Source: Lysobacteraceae bacterium (GTDB lineage Bacteria; Bdellovibrionota; UBA1018; JAGTJX01). From it: a stretch of DNA of 64,000 nucleotides. A program made the translations under genes and the position numbers. The notes under the pieces were generated by a model. It was given only the letters and a program-made list of their open reading frames with translations. It ran no database searches and was not told the DNA's origin. Where the stretch lies: contig JAGTJX010000001.1 of the NCBI GenBank assembly GCA_023657465.1, positions 710,358-774,357 of the forward strand, read 5' to 3'. This document shows, piece after piece, positions 34,113 to 42,796 of the stretch; positions within the stretch are counted from its first letter, which is position 1; each line of letters begins with the position of its first letter.

Positions 34113-35017
34113 TACTGTTGCTCATCCAAAAACTTCTGAACGGACATGTTGAAAAGATCTGGAAGATCCATCTGCGGGCAGTGACTGCCATGCTTAATCG
34201 AAACAAACTGTGAGTTTGGAATCAGTTGGTGAAGGAGCTTCTGCTGCTCAATCGGTGTGATGTGATCTTCTTCTCCCGCCAGGATGAGAGTAGGGACATT
34301 CACTGTGTGTAACCAAGAGGTACAATCGTGCTTCTGGTATTGTCCTATGACTTGAATGAAAAGTGCTGGATCCATTTCCATGACCTGATCAACATAGAGA
34401 TCAATATCGGCCTTGGGGGTTAAGTGAGGGTTGAATCCACCCAGTTGAATAAGGAGTCTCGTGAGAGGGTTATTCTTCTGAAGCTTCCAGAGTTTCTTCA
34501 TCATGTCAGGAGAGAGCGCGTGAATACGTTTCAACCAATCGTAACCAGCGAGGGACAGGTTGTTTCTAAAAATATGTTCTAAAGGTGATCTGGGTGTTCC
34601 GTTGGCAAGTACTAATCCACGCACGCGTTCTGGCTGCTGACGATAGAGCTCAAGTACGACGTTTACTCCCATGCTATGACCTAAGAAGATCGCGTCTTTG
34701 ATATTCTCATGTTCAAGTACTGCGAGTAGATCAGTCGCCATAGTTTCAATGGTGAGAGTCGAGATGTCTTTAGGCATTTCTGAATGATGATGCCCTCTGT
34801 AATCAGACCAGACCGCTTGATATCCATTTTTGAAATGTTCTATTTGGTAAGTCCAATGAAGGCTTGAGCAAACAAGCCCATAAACAAATACCAGAGGACG
34901 ACCTTCGCCTTCTTTGCTATAGAAAATTCGAGTTCCATCGAAGCTCTGGGCGAATCCGTTTTGAGTGAGGACTTCTGCTGATTTGTTTTTCCTGGATCCA
35001 GGAGGTCTAAAAATCAT
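34025..35017 (-). CDS. alpha/beta hydrolase
   Basis: The 330-residue protein has the full alpha/beta-hydrolase triad: nucleophile Ser in FLGHSMGVN (about 113-121), acid Asp in LAGEEDHITP and His in KHGSHCPQM. RPLVFVYGLVCSS near residue 40 supplies the oxyanion hole. There is no signal peptide, so it acts in the cytoplasm. The substrate is not predictable (esterase, lipase or haloperoxidase-like). The last 30 residues are polar, lie beyond the fold and are encoded opposite the Fe-S oxidoreductase gene. The start overlaps the XRE gene by four bases. Confidence 0.88.
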   Translation of the reverse strand: MIFRPPGSRKNKSAEVLTQNGFAQSFDGTRIFYSKEGEGRPLVFVYGLVCSSLHWTYQIEHFKNGYQAVWSDYRGHHHSEMPKDISTLTIETMATDLLAVLEHENIKDAIFLGHSMGVNVVLELYRQQPERVRGLVLANGTPRSPLEHIFRNNLSLAGYDWLKRIHALSPDMMKKLWKLQKNNPLTRLLIQLGGFNPHLTPKADIDLYVDQVMEMDPALFIQVIGQYQKHDCTSWLHTVNVPTLILAGEEDHITPIEQQKLLHQLIPNSQFVSIKHGSHCPQMDLPDLFNMSVQKFLDEQQYYSLMPRETTHSDQGNLQSTQRDPSTPFS

Positions 35018-35418
35018 GGCTTTGTTTTAAACGAAGGGAATAGATCTTCGCAAGTCCTGATAAAGTTTTCTTGGGTTTCTTGGCTAGCGTTTAAATAGAG
35101 CTGAGCAAGGTTTGACCACCATTCAGGCAAACCGGTCTTCCCTGATGAGTATCCTGGGGGAAGACCGACTATCAAATTGAGCTTATCCGCATATTCCTTC
35201 TCCATGACAAAAATAAGATCTTCTTCGCGAATTTTGAGGTTAGAGCAGATCTTAGCGATGTGAACAGCTGGAAGTGGGGTAGCTCCTCGTTCAATATTCG
35301 AAATGAACTGAGTAGTGACTTGAGGATCCAGCAGTGATCCCAACATTTTCTGTGAGAGCCCTAGTTCGGTTCGCTTCGTCTTAATGAATGAGCCTAGAAC
35401 ACTTGATTTTTTAATCAT
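35014..35418 (-). CDS. XRE-family transcriptional regulator
   Basis: The 134-residue protein has an N-terminal XRE helix-turn-helix (FIKTKRTELGLSQKMLGSLL with VTTQFISNIERG, about 11-45). A helical C-terminal part of about 70 residues could dimerise or sense a ligand. It lies between an S41 protease gene and an alpha/beta hydrolase gene, overlapping each by four bases, so the three proteins are made in step. A link to control of the protease is inference from position only. Confidence 0.88.
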   Translation of the reverse strand: MIKKSSVLGSFIKTKRTELGLSQKMLGSLLDPQVTTQFISNIERGATPLPAVHIAKICSNLKIREEDLIFVMEKEYADKLNLIVGLPPGYSSGKTGLPEWWSNLAQLYLNASQETQENFIRTCEDLFPSFKTKP

Positions 35419-37394
35419 GTAATTTTGAAATAATCGCCGGCTATTTCGATAGTTTCTTTGATCTCAGGAAGTTTCAAGTATTCCTCGTCGTTCTTACGTT
35501 TTCCACCATTGCCGAGTTTCTTTTCTGACTTTTTGTCTTTATCTGTTTCTTCTTTTTGTTTTTTGAGTGATTGAGCGAGATTGATCACGCCTTTTTTCTT
35601 CTCAATTTCAATGAGTTCTTCTTTGATTTTCTTGAACTCTGCACTCTTACTCACTCTTGCTTCTGAAGCGCTCTTGAGTTTTTTGACCCATGAAGATTCA
35701 ACAGGTTTCCACTCAGGCTTTACATCGTCGTTTGCTGCTGCACTGACGAATGGGCTTACTTTTTGTGCAGGGAGTGGGTAAGTGAGAGAAGCCTCTCCAA
35801 TATCCTTGGTTGAAAAAATTCCTGGAAGTTCTACATCAGCTTTCACGCCTTCATATTGAGTCGAGTGTCCACCAGGGATGAAGAACATACCGGTAGTCAC
35901 TTTCAATGCTCCAAGATCCGAAGGGAGATTAAGTACGGCTTGAACTGTCCCTTTTCCGAAGGTGTGATTGGCTCCTACGATGACAGCACGGTGATAGTCC
36001 TTGAGTGCTCCACTGACAATCTCAGATGCGCTTGCAGATAGGCGGCTAGTAAGAACGACGAGGGGGCCATTCCACTGAACTTCATCGTCTTCATCTCTTA
36101 GGATTTCGAGTTTTTCGTTTCTGCTTTGAGTAGCTACAACTCCACCTGTCTTAATGAATAGTCCTGCGATTTTTACTGCTTCGTTGAGTAGACCACCGCC
36201 GTTTTTAGAAAGATCGAGTACAAGAACTTCAGCTTTTTGATCTTTTGCTTTTGCGATCATACGCTTCATGTCTTCTGAACAAGATCTAGTTTTCTTAGAG
36301 AGATCACCATAGAACGAAGGAAGATCGATGATTCCGACATTGATCTCTTTGTCTCCTCGCTTGACTTTGGTCATGACGAGTCTTGCAGCTTCATCTTCTA
36401 GGCTGACTTTGTCTCTCTTCAGGGAAACAATTTTTCGGATTGTGCCTTCACTGCTTTCACGAAGGATGGAGAGCTTAACTGTTGTTCCTTTTTTGCCGCG
36501 AATATGACGAACTACATCTTTTAAAGGGACATCGATCATCATTTCCATTTCTTTATCACCTTGTCCAACTGCGATGATTTTGTCCTTAGGCTGTACTTCG
36601 TTTGATCTTTCAGCAGCTCCACCTGGAATGAGGCTGTCTACTGTTGTGTATCCATCATCCCATGTGAGAGAAGCTCCGATACCTTCCAGCGAGAGTTGCA
36701 TGGAGATTTGGAAATCTTCAAGAGCGTCACGTCCTAAGAATCCTGAGTGAGCATCGAGTGAATTTGCGAATGCATCAACGAAAAGAGAGTAAATCTCATC
36801 CACTTTGATTTCTTTGTAACGCTTCACCTGTAATTCATATCTATGAACCAATTGCTTCTTAGCTTTATCAATTTTGAGGTCAGAAGCAATGTAGTTAGCG
36901 ATTTGGAATTGAATGTATTTGCGGCGAAACTCTTTTGCTTCTTCGAGTGTCTTTGGCCATTTTCTTTGTTTAGAATCGAGAAGGATCTCAGTGTTTTCTT
37001 CGAATTTGAACTGAGAATCATTCACTACTGACTTGACGAATTCGAGATTCTCTTCAATGCGTTTGATTAGAATGGTTTTTGGAAGATCAATGATGGAACA
37101 ATCCGTTCCTAACTTCTGAAGCATTCCTACAGAAGCAGCAGTAATAGTGTCGATGTCTGATTTCAGAAAAGTAGATTTCAGGGGATCTAAGGAATCAATG
37201 TACTGAGAGATGATTCGACCTTCTAATTCAGATTCATTCTTGGGTGGAAGATAATGTTGGCTTAAGAACCCTTGGAAAATTGCAGGGACAATTTCGCAAG
37301 AAAGTGAGTTTCCTTTTGAGAATGCACTTTCTGCGGGTTGAATTAAAAAAGTAAGAATGAGTAGGGATGCTAATTTGATGTTGCGAATGTTCAT
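35415..37394 (-). CDS. S41-family C-terminal processing protease (Prc/Tsp type)
   Basis: The 659-residue exported protease cleaves proteins from their C-termini in the periplasm. A signal peptide (cleavage near Glu-Ser-Ala, 24) is followed by an N-terminal helical domain with YIDSLDPLKSTFL, as in Tsp. A PDZ domain follows (about 230-315), then the catalytic core with TSRLSASASEIVSGAL (nucleophile Ser) and HTFGKGTVQAV (Lys general base). The C-terminus is Lys/Glu-rich. The arrangement is like E. coli Prc. It begins 31 bases after recG and overlaps the XRE gene, which suggests one long minus-strand unit. Confidence 0.93.
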   Translation of the reverse strand: MNIRNIKLASLLILTFLIQPAESAFSKGNSLSCEIVPAIFQGFLSQHYLPPKNESELEGRIISQYIDSLDPLKSTFLKSDIDTITAASVGMLQKLGTDCSIIDLPKTILIKRIEENLEFVKSVVNDSQFKFEENTEILLDSKQRKWPKTLEEAKEFRRKYIQFQIANYIASDLKIDKAKKQLVHRYELQVKRYKEIKVDEIYSLFVDAFANSLDAHSGFLGRDALEDFQISMQLSLEGIGASLTWDDGYTTVDSLIPGGAAERSNEVQPKDKIIAVGQGDKEMEMMIDVPLKDVVRHIRGKKGTTVKLSILRESSEGTIRKIVSLKRDKVSLEDEAARLVMTKVKRGDKEINVGIIDLPSFYGDLSKKTRSCSEDMKRMIAKAKDQKAEVLVLDLSKNGGGLLNEAVKIAGLFIKTGGVVATQSRNEKLEILRDEDDEVQWNGPLVVLTSRLSASASEIVSGALKDYHRAVIVGANHTFGKGTVQAVLNLPSDLGALKVTTGMFFIPGGHSTQYEGVKADVELPGIFSTKDIGEASLTYPLPAQKVSPFVSAAANDDVKPEWKPVESSWVKKLKSASEARVSKSAEFKKIKEELIEIEKKKGVINLAQSLKKQKEETDKDKKSEKKLGNGGKRKNDEEYLKLPEIKETIEIAGDYFKIT

Positions 37395-37425
37395 CTGAAC
37401 ATTCTCTCAAGAACCGAGTGGGTTC

Positions 37426-39642
37426 TCAAGATGTCTTCAATCGATCCAGTTGTACGCTACCTTCTCGGATAAAAAATTGACGCAAATTCTTGTGTTCTGG
37501 GCTCGATAGAGTAGGGTCTTTTTCGATTAACACTTCAGCATCAGTGCGTGCTAATTCCAGCCACTTTTGGTCGCGTACTAGGTTAGCTAGTTTAAAAGGC
37601 AGAGCCCCGGCTTGGCGAGTACCCAAAAACTCTCCTGGACCTCTCCACTCGAGGTCGGCTTCTGCAATCTTGAATCCATCAGTCGTCTTCTCCATGATCG
37701 ACAATCTTTTCTCAGTCCACTCATTCACTCGGGTACCTGTCATGAGTAGGCAGAGTGACGCATGGCTTCCGCGACCCACTCTTCCACGCAGTTGATGGAG
37801 CTGAGAGAGCCCGAATCGCTCTGCGTGTTCGATGATGATGATCGAAGCGTTGGGTACATCGACTCCGACTTCGATCACTGTTGTTGAGACCAAAATATGA
37901 ATCTCACCAGCTTTGAAAGCATTCATTACGCGGTTTTTTTCTTCTGACTTCATTTTTCCATGGAGGAGTCCCACTTTAAAGTCTGGAAACACTTCTTTTG
38001 AGAGGTATTCGACTTCAGTTTCTACAGATTTCAAATCTTCAAACCCTTCAGTTTCAGAATCAGAAACGAGAGGACAGACCACGTATGCCTGTCGAGATTT
38101 TTTTAGCTCTTCACGGATCTGAGCCCAAGCAGAGTTTCTCTGATTCACAGTGATCACTCGCGTATTCACAGGCATTCTTCCAGGAGGCATTTCTTTGATT
38201 TGAGTATTGTGAAGTTCACCGTACGCAGTCAGTGCAAGAGTTCTAGGAATAGGAGTCGCAGTGAGAATCAGGAGATGCGATGGGATTTTGGATTTCTGTC
38301 TCAGTGCTCTTCTCTGCTCTACTCCGAATCGATGTTGCTCATCAATCATGATGAGAGCCAAGTTCTCGAACTTCACGGGATCCTCAATGAGAGCATGAGT
38401 TCCAATCACCAGTGCGGGTTCACCTGTCGCAAGATCCGCAATGATGGCCTTCTTCTCCTTGGCAGAAGTTTTGCCTGTGAGTAGATAAACAGGGAATCGT
38501 CCCCCAAGGCAGATTTTGGCATTCTTCAAGTGCTGTTCAGCGAGAATCTCAGTCGGAGCCATGAGCGCTGCTTGATAACCAGATCCAAGAATTCCTGCAG
38601 CAGTGAGGAGTGAGACGATAGTTTTGCCTGATCCTACATCACCTTGAATCAGTCTATTCATCGGATGCGGCTTCTCCAGATCTCCCAGAATATCTGCGAT
38701 CGCTTTCTTCTGATCCCCAGTCAATGTGTAAGGGAGATACGGAATGATTTCATTAATAATCGTTTTTGCTTTCTTCTGATCAACGGGCAGAGCCATTTTA
38801 AATTGTCTTTCAGAGCGATTTTTTAAAACCATGAACTGGAACTTGAGAAACTCTTCGTAAATGAGTCTCTGATGCGCAAGAGTCTTAAACTCGCTCAGTT
38901 CATTCAAGCTGGTTTTGTCTGAAGGGAAGTGGAGTTCATAAATCGCAGAGTTTAATCGCGGTAGTGCGTATTTTTTGAGTAGTTCCTCAGGCAAATCCTC
39001 ATGCACTTGATCAATGTAACGATCCAATGCGTTCCAAAGCACGGTGCGAAGGAGCTTGGTCGAGACTCCTTCAATCTCTGTATAGATCGGAATCGTGCGC
39101 CCAATGTGCTGAGTGACTGCGGGTTCGATGGCTTCAGTCGAAGCAGTAGTACTCCAGCTGATATCGGGATGGATGATTTCCTTGAGACCGCGGTATTCTT
39201 TCACGACACCCGTTGCGAGAATCTGCGCACCTGTTTTGAGTTTTACTTCTAGTCCTTGAAACACATGAAACCACTTGAGAGAGAGCACACCACTAGAGTC
39301 TTTGCAGCGAGTTTCTAGAATGAACTTGGACTTACCGAATCTGACAGGAATACGTTTTGTACTGATGATTTCAAGAGCGACTGTGGCCTTCTCTCCTGCA
39401 ATGACATCGGAGATGCGTTTGAGTTTTTGGCGGTCTTCGTATTCACGAGGGAAAAAATAAAGAAGATCTCTTACGGTTTCGACACCGCGAGATTTGAAAA
39501 TAGAACCGAGTTTCGGTCCCACACCTTTTACGAATTGAATCGGGGTTTGAAGTCCCGACTCTACAAACTTTCCACTGGAAAGTTTACTCGTAGCGGAGTT
39601 CGATGATTTCGTAGCGGAGCTCGCCTTTGGGGGCATTGACAA
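37426..39642 (-). CDS. recG: ATP-dependent DNA helicase RecG
   Basis: RecG remodels stalled forks and branch-migrates Holliday junctions. The 738-residue protein has an N-terminal wedge/OB region (FVKGVGPKLGSIFKSRG, then RDLLYFFPREYEDR) and a helicase core with Walker A GDVGSGKT. The Walker B is DEQHRFGVEQR, and TATPIPRTLALTAYGEL and QLRGRVGRG are diagnostic of RecG/Mfd. The first 20 or so residues are Ser/Lys-rich and encoded inside the end of greA. No later ATG precedes the conserved part, so a 59-base overlap seems real. Confidence 0.95.
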   Translation of the reverse strand: MSMPPKASSATKSSNSATSKLSSGKFVESGLQTPIQFVKGVGPKLGSIFKSRGVETVRDLLYFFPREYEDRQKLKRISDVIAGEKATVALEIISTKRIPVRFGKSKFILETRCKDSSGVLSLKWFHVFQGLEVKLKTGAQILATGVVKEYRGLKEIIHPDISWSTTASTEAIEPAVTQHIGRTIPIYTEIEGVSTKLLRTVLWNALDRYIDQVHEDLPEELLKKYALPRLNSAIYELHFPSDKTSLNELSEFKTLAHQRLIYEEFLKFQFMVLKNRSERQFKMALPVDQKKAKTIINEIIPYLPYTLTGDQKKAIADILGDLEKPHPMNRLIQGDVGSGKTIVSLLTAAGILGSGYQAALMAPTEILAEQHLKNAKICLGGRFPVYLLTGKTSAKEKKAIIADLATGEPALVIGTHALIEDPVKFENLALIMIDEQHRFGVEQRRALRQKSKIPSHLLILTATPIPRTLALTAYGELHNTQIKEMPPGRMPVNTRVITVNQRNSAWAQIREELKKSRQAYVVCPLVSDSETEGFEDLKSVETEVEYLSKEVFPDFKVGLLHGKMKSEEKNRVMNAFKAGEIHILVSTTVIEVGVDVPNASIIIIEHAERFGLSQLHQLRGRVGRGSHASLCLLMTGTRVNEWTEKRLSIMEKTTDGFKIAEADLEWRGPGEFLGTRQAGALPFKLANLVRDQKWLELARTDAEVLIEKDPTLSSPEHKNLRQFFIREGSVQLDRLKTS

Positions 39643-40060
39643 CTACCTCATCCCCTTCTTTTTTGCCGATGAGCGCCCGAGCAATGGGAGAAGTGATTCC
39701 GATCTTCCCTTTTTTAATATCTGCTTCGTCGACACCGACAATTTTATAAGTTAGTTTTTTGCCTTCCTCTGAATCTTCGAGAAGTACAGTCGCTCCGAAT
39801 ACGACTCTGTCTGTTTTGATTTGAGTCGTATCAATCACTTGTGCGCGCGCGAGTGAATAGTTAATAGATTGAATCCGGCCTTCGATGAAGCTCTGGCGTT
39901 CTTTCGCTGCAGAGTAGTCTGCGTTCTCAGAGAGATCTCCGTGACCGCGTGCGATCTCAATCGCCTTGATGACAGCACGGCGCTCAACATGGGTGAGAAG
40001 TTTGAGTTCTTCTTCTAATGCTTTTTTGCCCTCAAGGGTCATTGGGATCTTGTCGTCCAT
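39584..40060 (-). CDS. greA: transcription elongation factor GreA
   Basis: GreA rescues backtracked RNA polymerase by stimulating transcript cleavage. The 158-residue protein has the N-terminal coiled coil (LEEELKLL to FIEGRIQSINYSLARAQVID) with the acidic tip GDLSENADYSAAKERQ carrying the catalytic Asp/Glu residues. The C-terminal FKBP-like domain has GITSPIARALIGKKEGDEV. Length is typical. The last twelve residues contain the repeat ELRYEIIELRYE, and that DNA also encodes the start of recG in another frame. The ATG lies 82 bases from the divergent methyltransferase start. Confidence 0.96.
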   Translation of the reverse strand: MDDKIPMTLEGKKALEEELKLLTHVERRAVIKAIEIARGHGDLSENADYSAAKERQSFIEGRIQSINYSLARAQVIDTTQIKTDRVVFGATVLLEDSEEGKKLTYKIVGVDEADIKKGKIGITSPIARALIGKKEGDEVVVNAPKGELRYEIIELRYE

Positions 40061-40142
40061 TAATTTAATGTTTATCTGATTAAATAGGTCAAAACAAGAC
40101 TAGTTTGTGGAATAGTTTTTACTATGATAGTTTCGCAGGGCG

Positions 40143-40829
40143 ATGGATTCAAAGCATCCTTTATATAAAAAATTAGAAACTCTTTCTGGTCGAGGTTTAA
40201 AAATTCTCGATATCGGGGGATGGTTTGGTCCCTGCAAGATCGCCACTCACATGATTGACGTGATGCCATATGAAACCATGAATCGAGAGGGTTCTTATGG
40301 TCCAGGTGTGCTCGACCTTAAGAAAGAGAATTATCACCAAATTGATCTCAGTCTTGGTGAGAAGTTTCCGTTTCCAGACAAGTACTTCGATTTTGTTGTT
40401 TGTAGGCACACTCTAGAGGATATCGCTAATCCAGTGGCTGTCTGTTCAGAGATCAAGCGAGTAGCCAAAGAAGGCTATCTCGAGACTCCTCACCGTGTTT
40501 ATGAAAGTACTCGTGGAGTGGAGAGACATTGGTGGGCGGGTCATTATCACCACCGTTGGTTCGTTGAGATGGAAAAAAATCAAGTGATTTTCCAATTTAA
40601 ACCCCATTGCTTACACGCAAATCCAAGATTTGTGTGGTGGTGCCCTCCTTGGAGAAAAGTCAAAGAAGAATTTAAGAATACGGGAATTTTCTTTAGTGGA
40701 TCATTCGATGCAAAAGAGCGAGTGATTATTGATTATCGAGATGTAAAAACTGATCTCGCTCAGTTTAAAAATTCATACCGGTCTAAAAAAATATTTAGAT
40801 TTAAGTGGCTTGAAAATAAATTAGATTAA
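40143..40829 (+). CDS. class I SAM-dependent methyltransferase-like protein
   Basis: The 228-residue protein has a class I methyltransferase core. ILDIGGWFGP (about 21-30) is a variant of the SAM-binding glycine loop. FPDKYFDFVVCRHTLEDI (about 79-96) is the motif II region, and IKRVAKEGYLETP is motif III. The stretch GVERHWWAGHYHHRWF, full of Trp and His, is unusual and may shape a substrate or metal site. AGGGCG precedes the ATG. The substrate is unknown; sugar or lipid methylation would fit the polysaccharide genes 2.5 kb away but is not shown. Confidence 0.75.
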   Translation: MDSKHPLYKKLETLSGRGLKILDIGGWFGPCKIATHMIDVMPYETMNREGSYGPGVLDLKKENYHQIDLSLGEKFPFPDKYFDFVVCRHTLEDIANPVAVCSEIKRVAKEGYLETPHRVYESTRGVERHWWAGHYHHRWFVEMEKNQVIFQFKPHCLHANPRFVWWCPPWRKVKEEFKNTGIFFSGSFDAKERVIIDYRDVKTDLAQFKNSYRSKKIFRFKWLENKLD

Positions 40830-41104
40830 CTTTTTTTCTTAAATAACGCATCTGCGGCTGACTTGAGGTCAGTGGGGGATTTGCCTAGTGCTGTGGGTGC
40901 TCCAGCAAGAAAGTAATCGCAGAAATTTGATTTTTCCTTTTCGACGACGCGATCTGCTGAAGGTTCTTTGCAATCATTATTGAGTCCAGGAGAGTAGTGT
41001 TGGCAGTTCTTACAAGCTCTCGTGTCTCTTCTACAGCCTGGGCAGGTGTCTCCGCGTCGGTAATCGAGTTCGGTAAGAGTCTTCCCACAACTATAACAAT
41101 TCAT
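40826..41104 (-). CDS. small zinc-ribbon protein
   Basis: This 92-residue protein begins CYSCGKTL, then CPGCRRDTRACKNCQHY, DCKEP and FCDYF. Counting from the start, at least two CxxC pairs and further Cys could hold one or two zinc ions. The C-terminal 25 residues are helical and Lys-rich. There is no enzyme motif. Small zinc ribbons of this sort often bind nucleic acid or act as scaffold parts. It overlaps the converging methyltransferase end by four bases and touches the upstream gene by one base. Confidence 0.75.
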   Translation of the reverse strand: MNCYSCGKTLTELDYRRGDTCPGCRRDTRACKNCQHYSPGLNNDCKEPSADRVVEKEKSNFCDYFLAGAPTALGKSPTDLKSAADALFKKKS

Positions 41105-41661
41105 TAGAATACAAATCCGCTGTTAAACTTAAGTTCAATAGGGCTATTCGGAGCATGTTGATTATGCATTTCTACTGCTTGATTGAGATGTCCTTCGTTT
41201 GTTCTGATAGTGAGAAATGAAAAAATCGCAGCACCCACCAAGAGTCCGCCACCACCATATCTTGCAACGTCTCTGCCAGTTTGACCAATATTTCTATCGC
41301 TCAGTAAATTGTTCGCAAGAATGATCGCGATTAGACCCAGAGTTCCAATCGTAGCAGCTTTGGTGAGATTATTGCTGTTCTTCTGATAGAGGTCGAGTTG
41401 AGTGATTGCGTCTGGATATTCTTGAATGAAAGGTCTTAGTCTCTCTCCATCTTTAGAATCAAAGGAATCGAGCCTGTAGTATTGGCCATCATGACTAAAC
41501 TCACGCTTACATCCAATGTCGAGTTTCAGGTTTTTCCTCACCGAGTTAGCTACAGGCGGAGGTTGTTCGTCTCCTGATTCTTGAGGGGTTTGAGCAAATG
41601 AGGTCAGCGTCATGCTCAGTGAGCAGATCGTGATCCAAGCTGTTTTTGATAAAAGAGACAT
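41104..41661 (-). CDS. exported membrane protein of unknown function
   Basis: The 185-residue product is read from the ATG at 41661, behind AAGGTGAG; a TTG seven codons earlier is less likely. It has a signal peptide (cleavage near Ser-Phe-Ala, 23), a polar region with KREFSHDGQYYRLDSF, and two close hydrophobic helices (AATIGTLGLIAIILANNLL and a Gly/Ala-rich one ending IFSFLT). The layout suggests an inner-membrane protein with a periplasmic front part. No family was recognised. Confidence 0.65.
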   Translation of the reverse strand: MSLLSKTAWITICSLSMTLTSFAQTPQESGDEQPPPVANSVRKNLKLDIGCKREFSHDGQYYRLDSFDSKDGERLRPFIQEYPDAITQLDLYQKNSNNLTKAATIGTLGLIAIILANNLLSDRNIGQTGRDVARYGGGGLLVGAAIFSFLTIRTNEGHLNQAVEMHNQHAPNSPIELKFNSGFVF

Positions 41662-41717
41662 TTGCAAATAACTCACCTTCAAAAAACAAAATACCTGCGA
41701 TACAAAACGAAGTACAG

Positions 41718-42002
41718 ATGAGATGCATCATTTTCTTCGTTCTTTTGTTGTCCGGATGTGCAAGTCAGCCACTCTATATTAAGAGTGAGTCTCCTGGTGC
41801 AGCTGCAACGCTTGTGCGTCATCAGAATTTTTATTTCATGGGTTTAGGTCAGGAACGTCCTTTTGATGCAAAACAGCTCTGCGCTGATCTCACTAAGGAG
41901 GTCCATCGCATGGATATCTCTCAGACGGCATCTGATGTGGGCTGGTCTTGGCTTACTCTCGGAATCTATACTCCGCGAACGATTAAGATTTATTGTCGAT
42001 GA
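41718..42002 (+). CDS. Bor-like outer-membrane lipoprotein
   Basis: The 94-residue protein, read from ATG 41718, has a lipoprotein signal with LLLSGC (Cys13). The mature part lines up by eye with phage lambda Bor: HQNFYFMGLGQ, then PFDAKQLC and, near the end, SWLTLGIYTPRTIKIYC, compared with Bor's HHFFVSGIGQ, DAAKIC and FITLGIYTP...YC. Lambda Bor is a surface lipoprotein linked to serum resistance. No phage genes are near, and homologues occur on chromosomes. The stop overlaps the next start by four bases. Confidence 0.75.
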   Translation: MRCIIFFVLLLSGCASQPLYIKSESPGAAATLVRHQNFYFMGLGQERPFDAKQLCADLTKEVHRMDISQTASDVGWSWLTLGIYTPRTIKIYCR

Positions 42003-42796
42003 CGTCGAAACAAAAGTTTTTAGAAGAGAATTACAGCCGCTACCACAAGGTTGAGTTTCTGTTTTCAGATCCACTTGAGTTTGTTTTGAAATACTCCGAC
42101 CCCAAGGACCAAGAGATCGTAGGAATCTTCTCAGCGCTCTTTGCTTACGGAAACGTAAAACAAATTAGAAACTCGATTGGAATCTGGCTAGAGAGAATTA
42201 AGGAGTTTAAGAGCCCATCCGAGTGGATGAGAGCTCAAGACTCAGAGCGAAATCAAATTTGGAAAGGATTCGTACACAGGTTTAACCCTGAGCGCGACTG
42301 GATCCTGATCTCTGAACTCATTCATAGGAGTGTAATGAGTTATGGTTCGATCGCAGAGCATGTGGCAGATATTGCTCATCAGAAGAAGCTCTCATTGACG
42401 GGCGCACTTGATGAATTGATATCTGAATGGAAAACGAAATTGGGTGCGAAGAAACTCACACCTTCAATGAAACATCTTCTGTCTCACCCCTCATCTGGCG
42501 GTACTTGCAAGCGATGGATGATGTTTCTTCGTTGGATGGTGAGAGAAGACGCTCTCGATCCTGGTACCTGGCAGAAACTACTCAAGAGTTCCACTCATCA
42601 GTTTGGAACACATGAGCTCGTGATGCCACTCGACACGCACACGGGGAGGTGGTCACGTAAGCTCAGGCTCACCCGCCGTAAAACGCTGAATTGGAAAACA
42701 GCTCTCGAAGTCACAAAGTCCTTAAAATCCATCGACCCAATCGATCCAATTAGGTATGATTTTTCTCTGTGCAGAGTTGGAATGTTTCAAAAATGA
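41999..42796 (+). CDS. TIGR02757 (DUF2400) family protein
   Basis: The 265-residue protein matches the TIGR02757 layout: DPLEFVLKYSDPKDQEIVGIF, then SALFAYGNVKQI, and later GGTCKRWMMFLRWMVR and MPLDTHTGRWSRKLRLTRRK. This last segment recalls helix-hairpin-helix DNA glycosylases, to which DUF2400 is thought to be distantly related. No activity has been shown that I can name. The ATG at 41999 sits in the stop codon of the Bor-like gene (ATGA), and its own stop overlaps the next gene in the same way. Confidence 0.85.
   Translation: MTSKQKFLEENYSRYHKVEFLFSDPLEFVLKYSDPKDQEIVGIFSALFAYGNVKQIRNSIGIWLERIKEFKSPSEWMRAQDSERNQIWKGFVHRFNPERDWILISELIHRSVMSYGSIAEHVADIAHQKKLSLTGALDELISEWKTKLGAKKLTPSMKHLLSHPSSGGTCKRWMMFLRWMVREDALDPGTWQKLLKSSTHQFGTHELVMPLDTHTGRWSRKLRLTRRKTLNWKTALEVTKSLKSIDPIDPIRYDFSLCRVGMFQK

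Noticed and set aside
41999-42796. DNA glycosylase call for the TIGR02757 protein
   Set aside because: Only a distant resemblance to HhH glycosylases could be argued; no catalytic Asp/Lys pattern was clear by eye.
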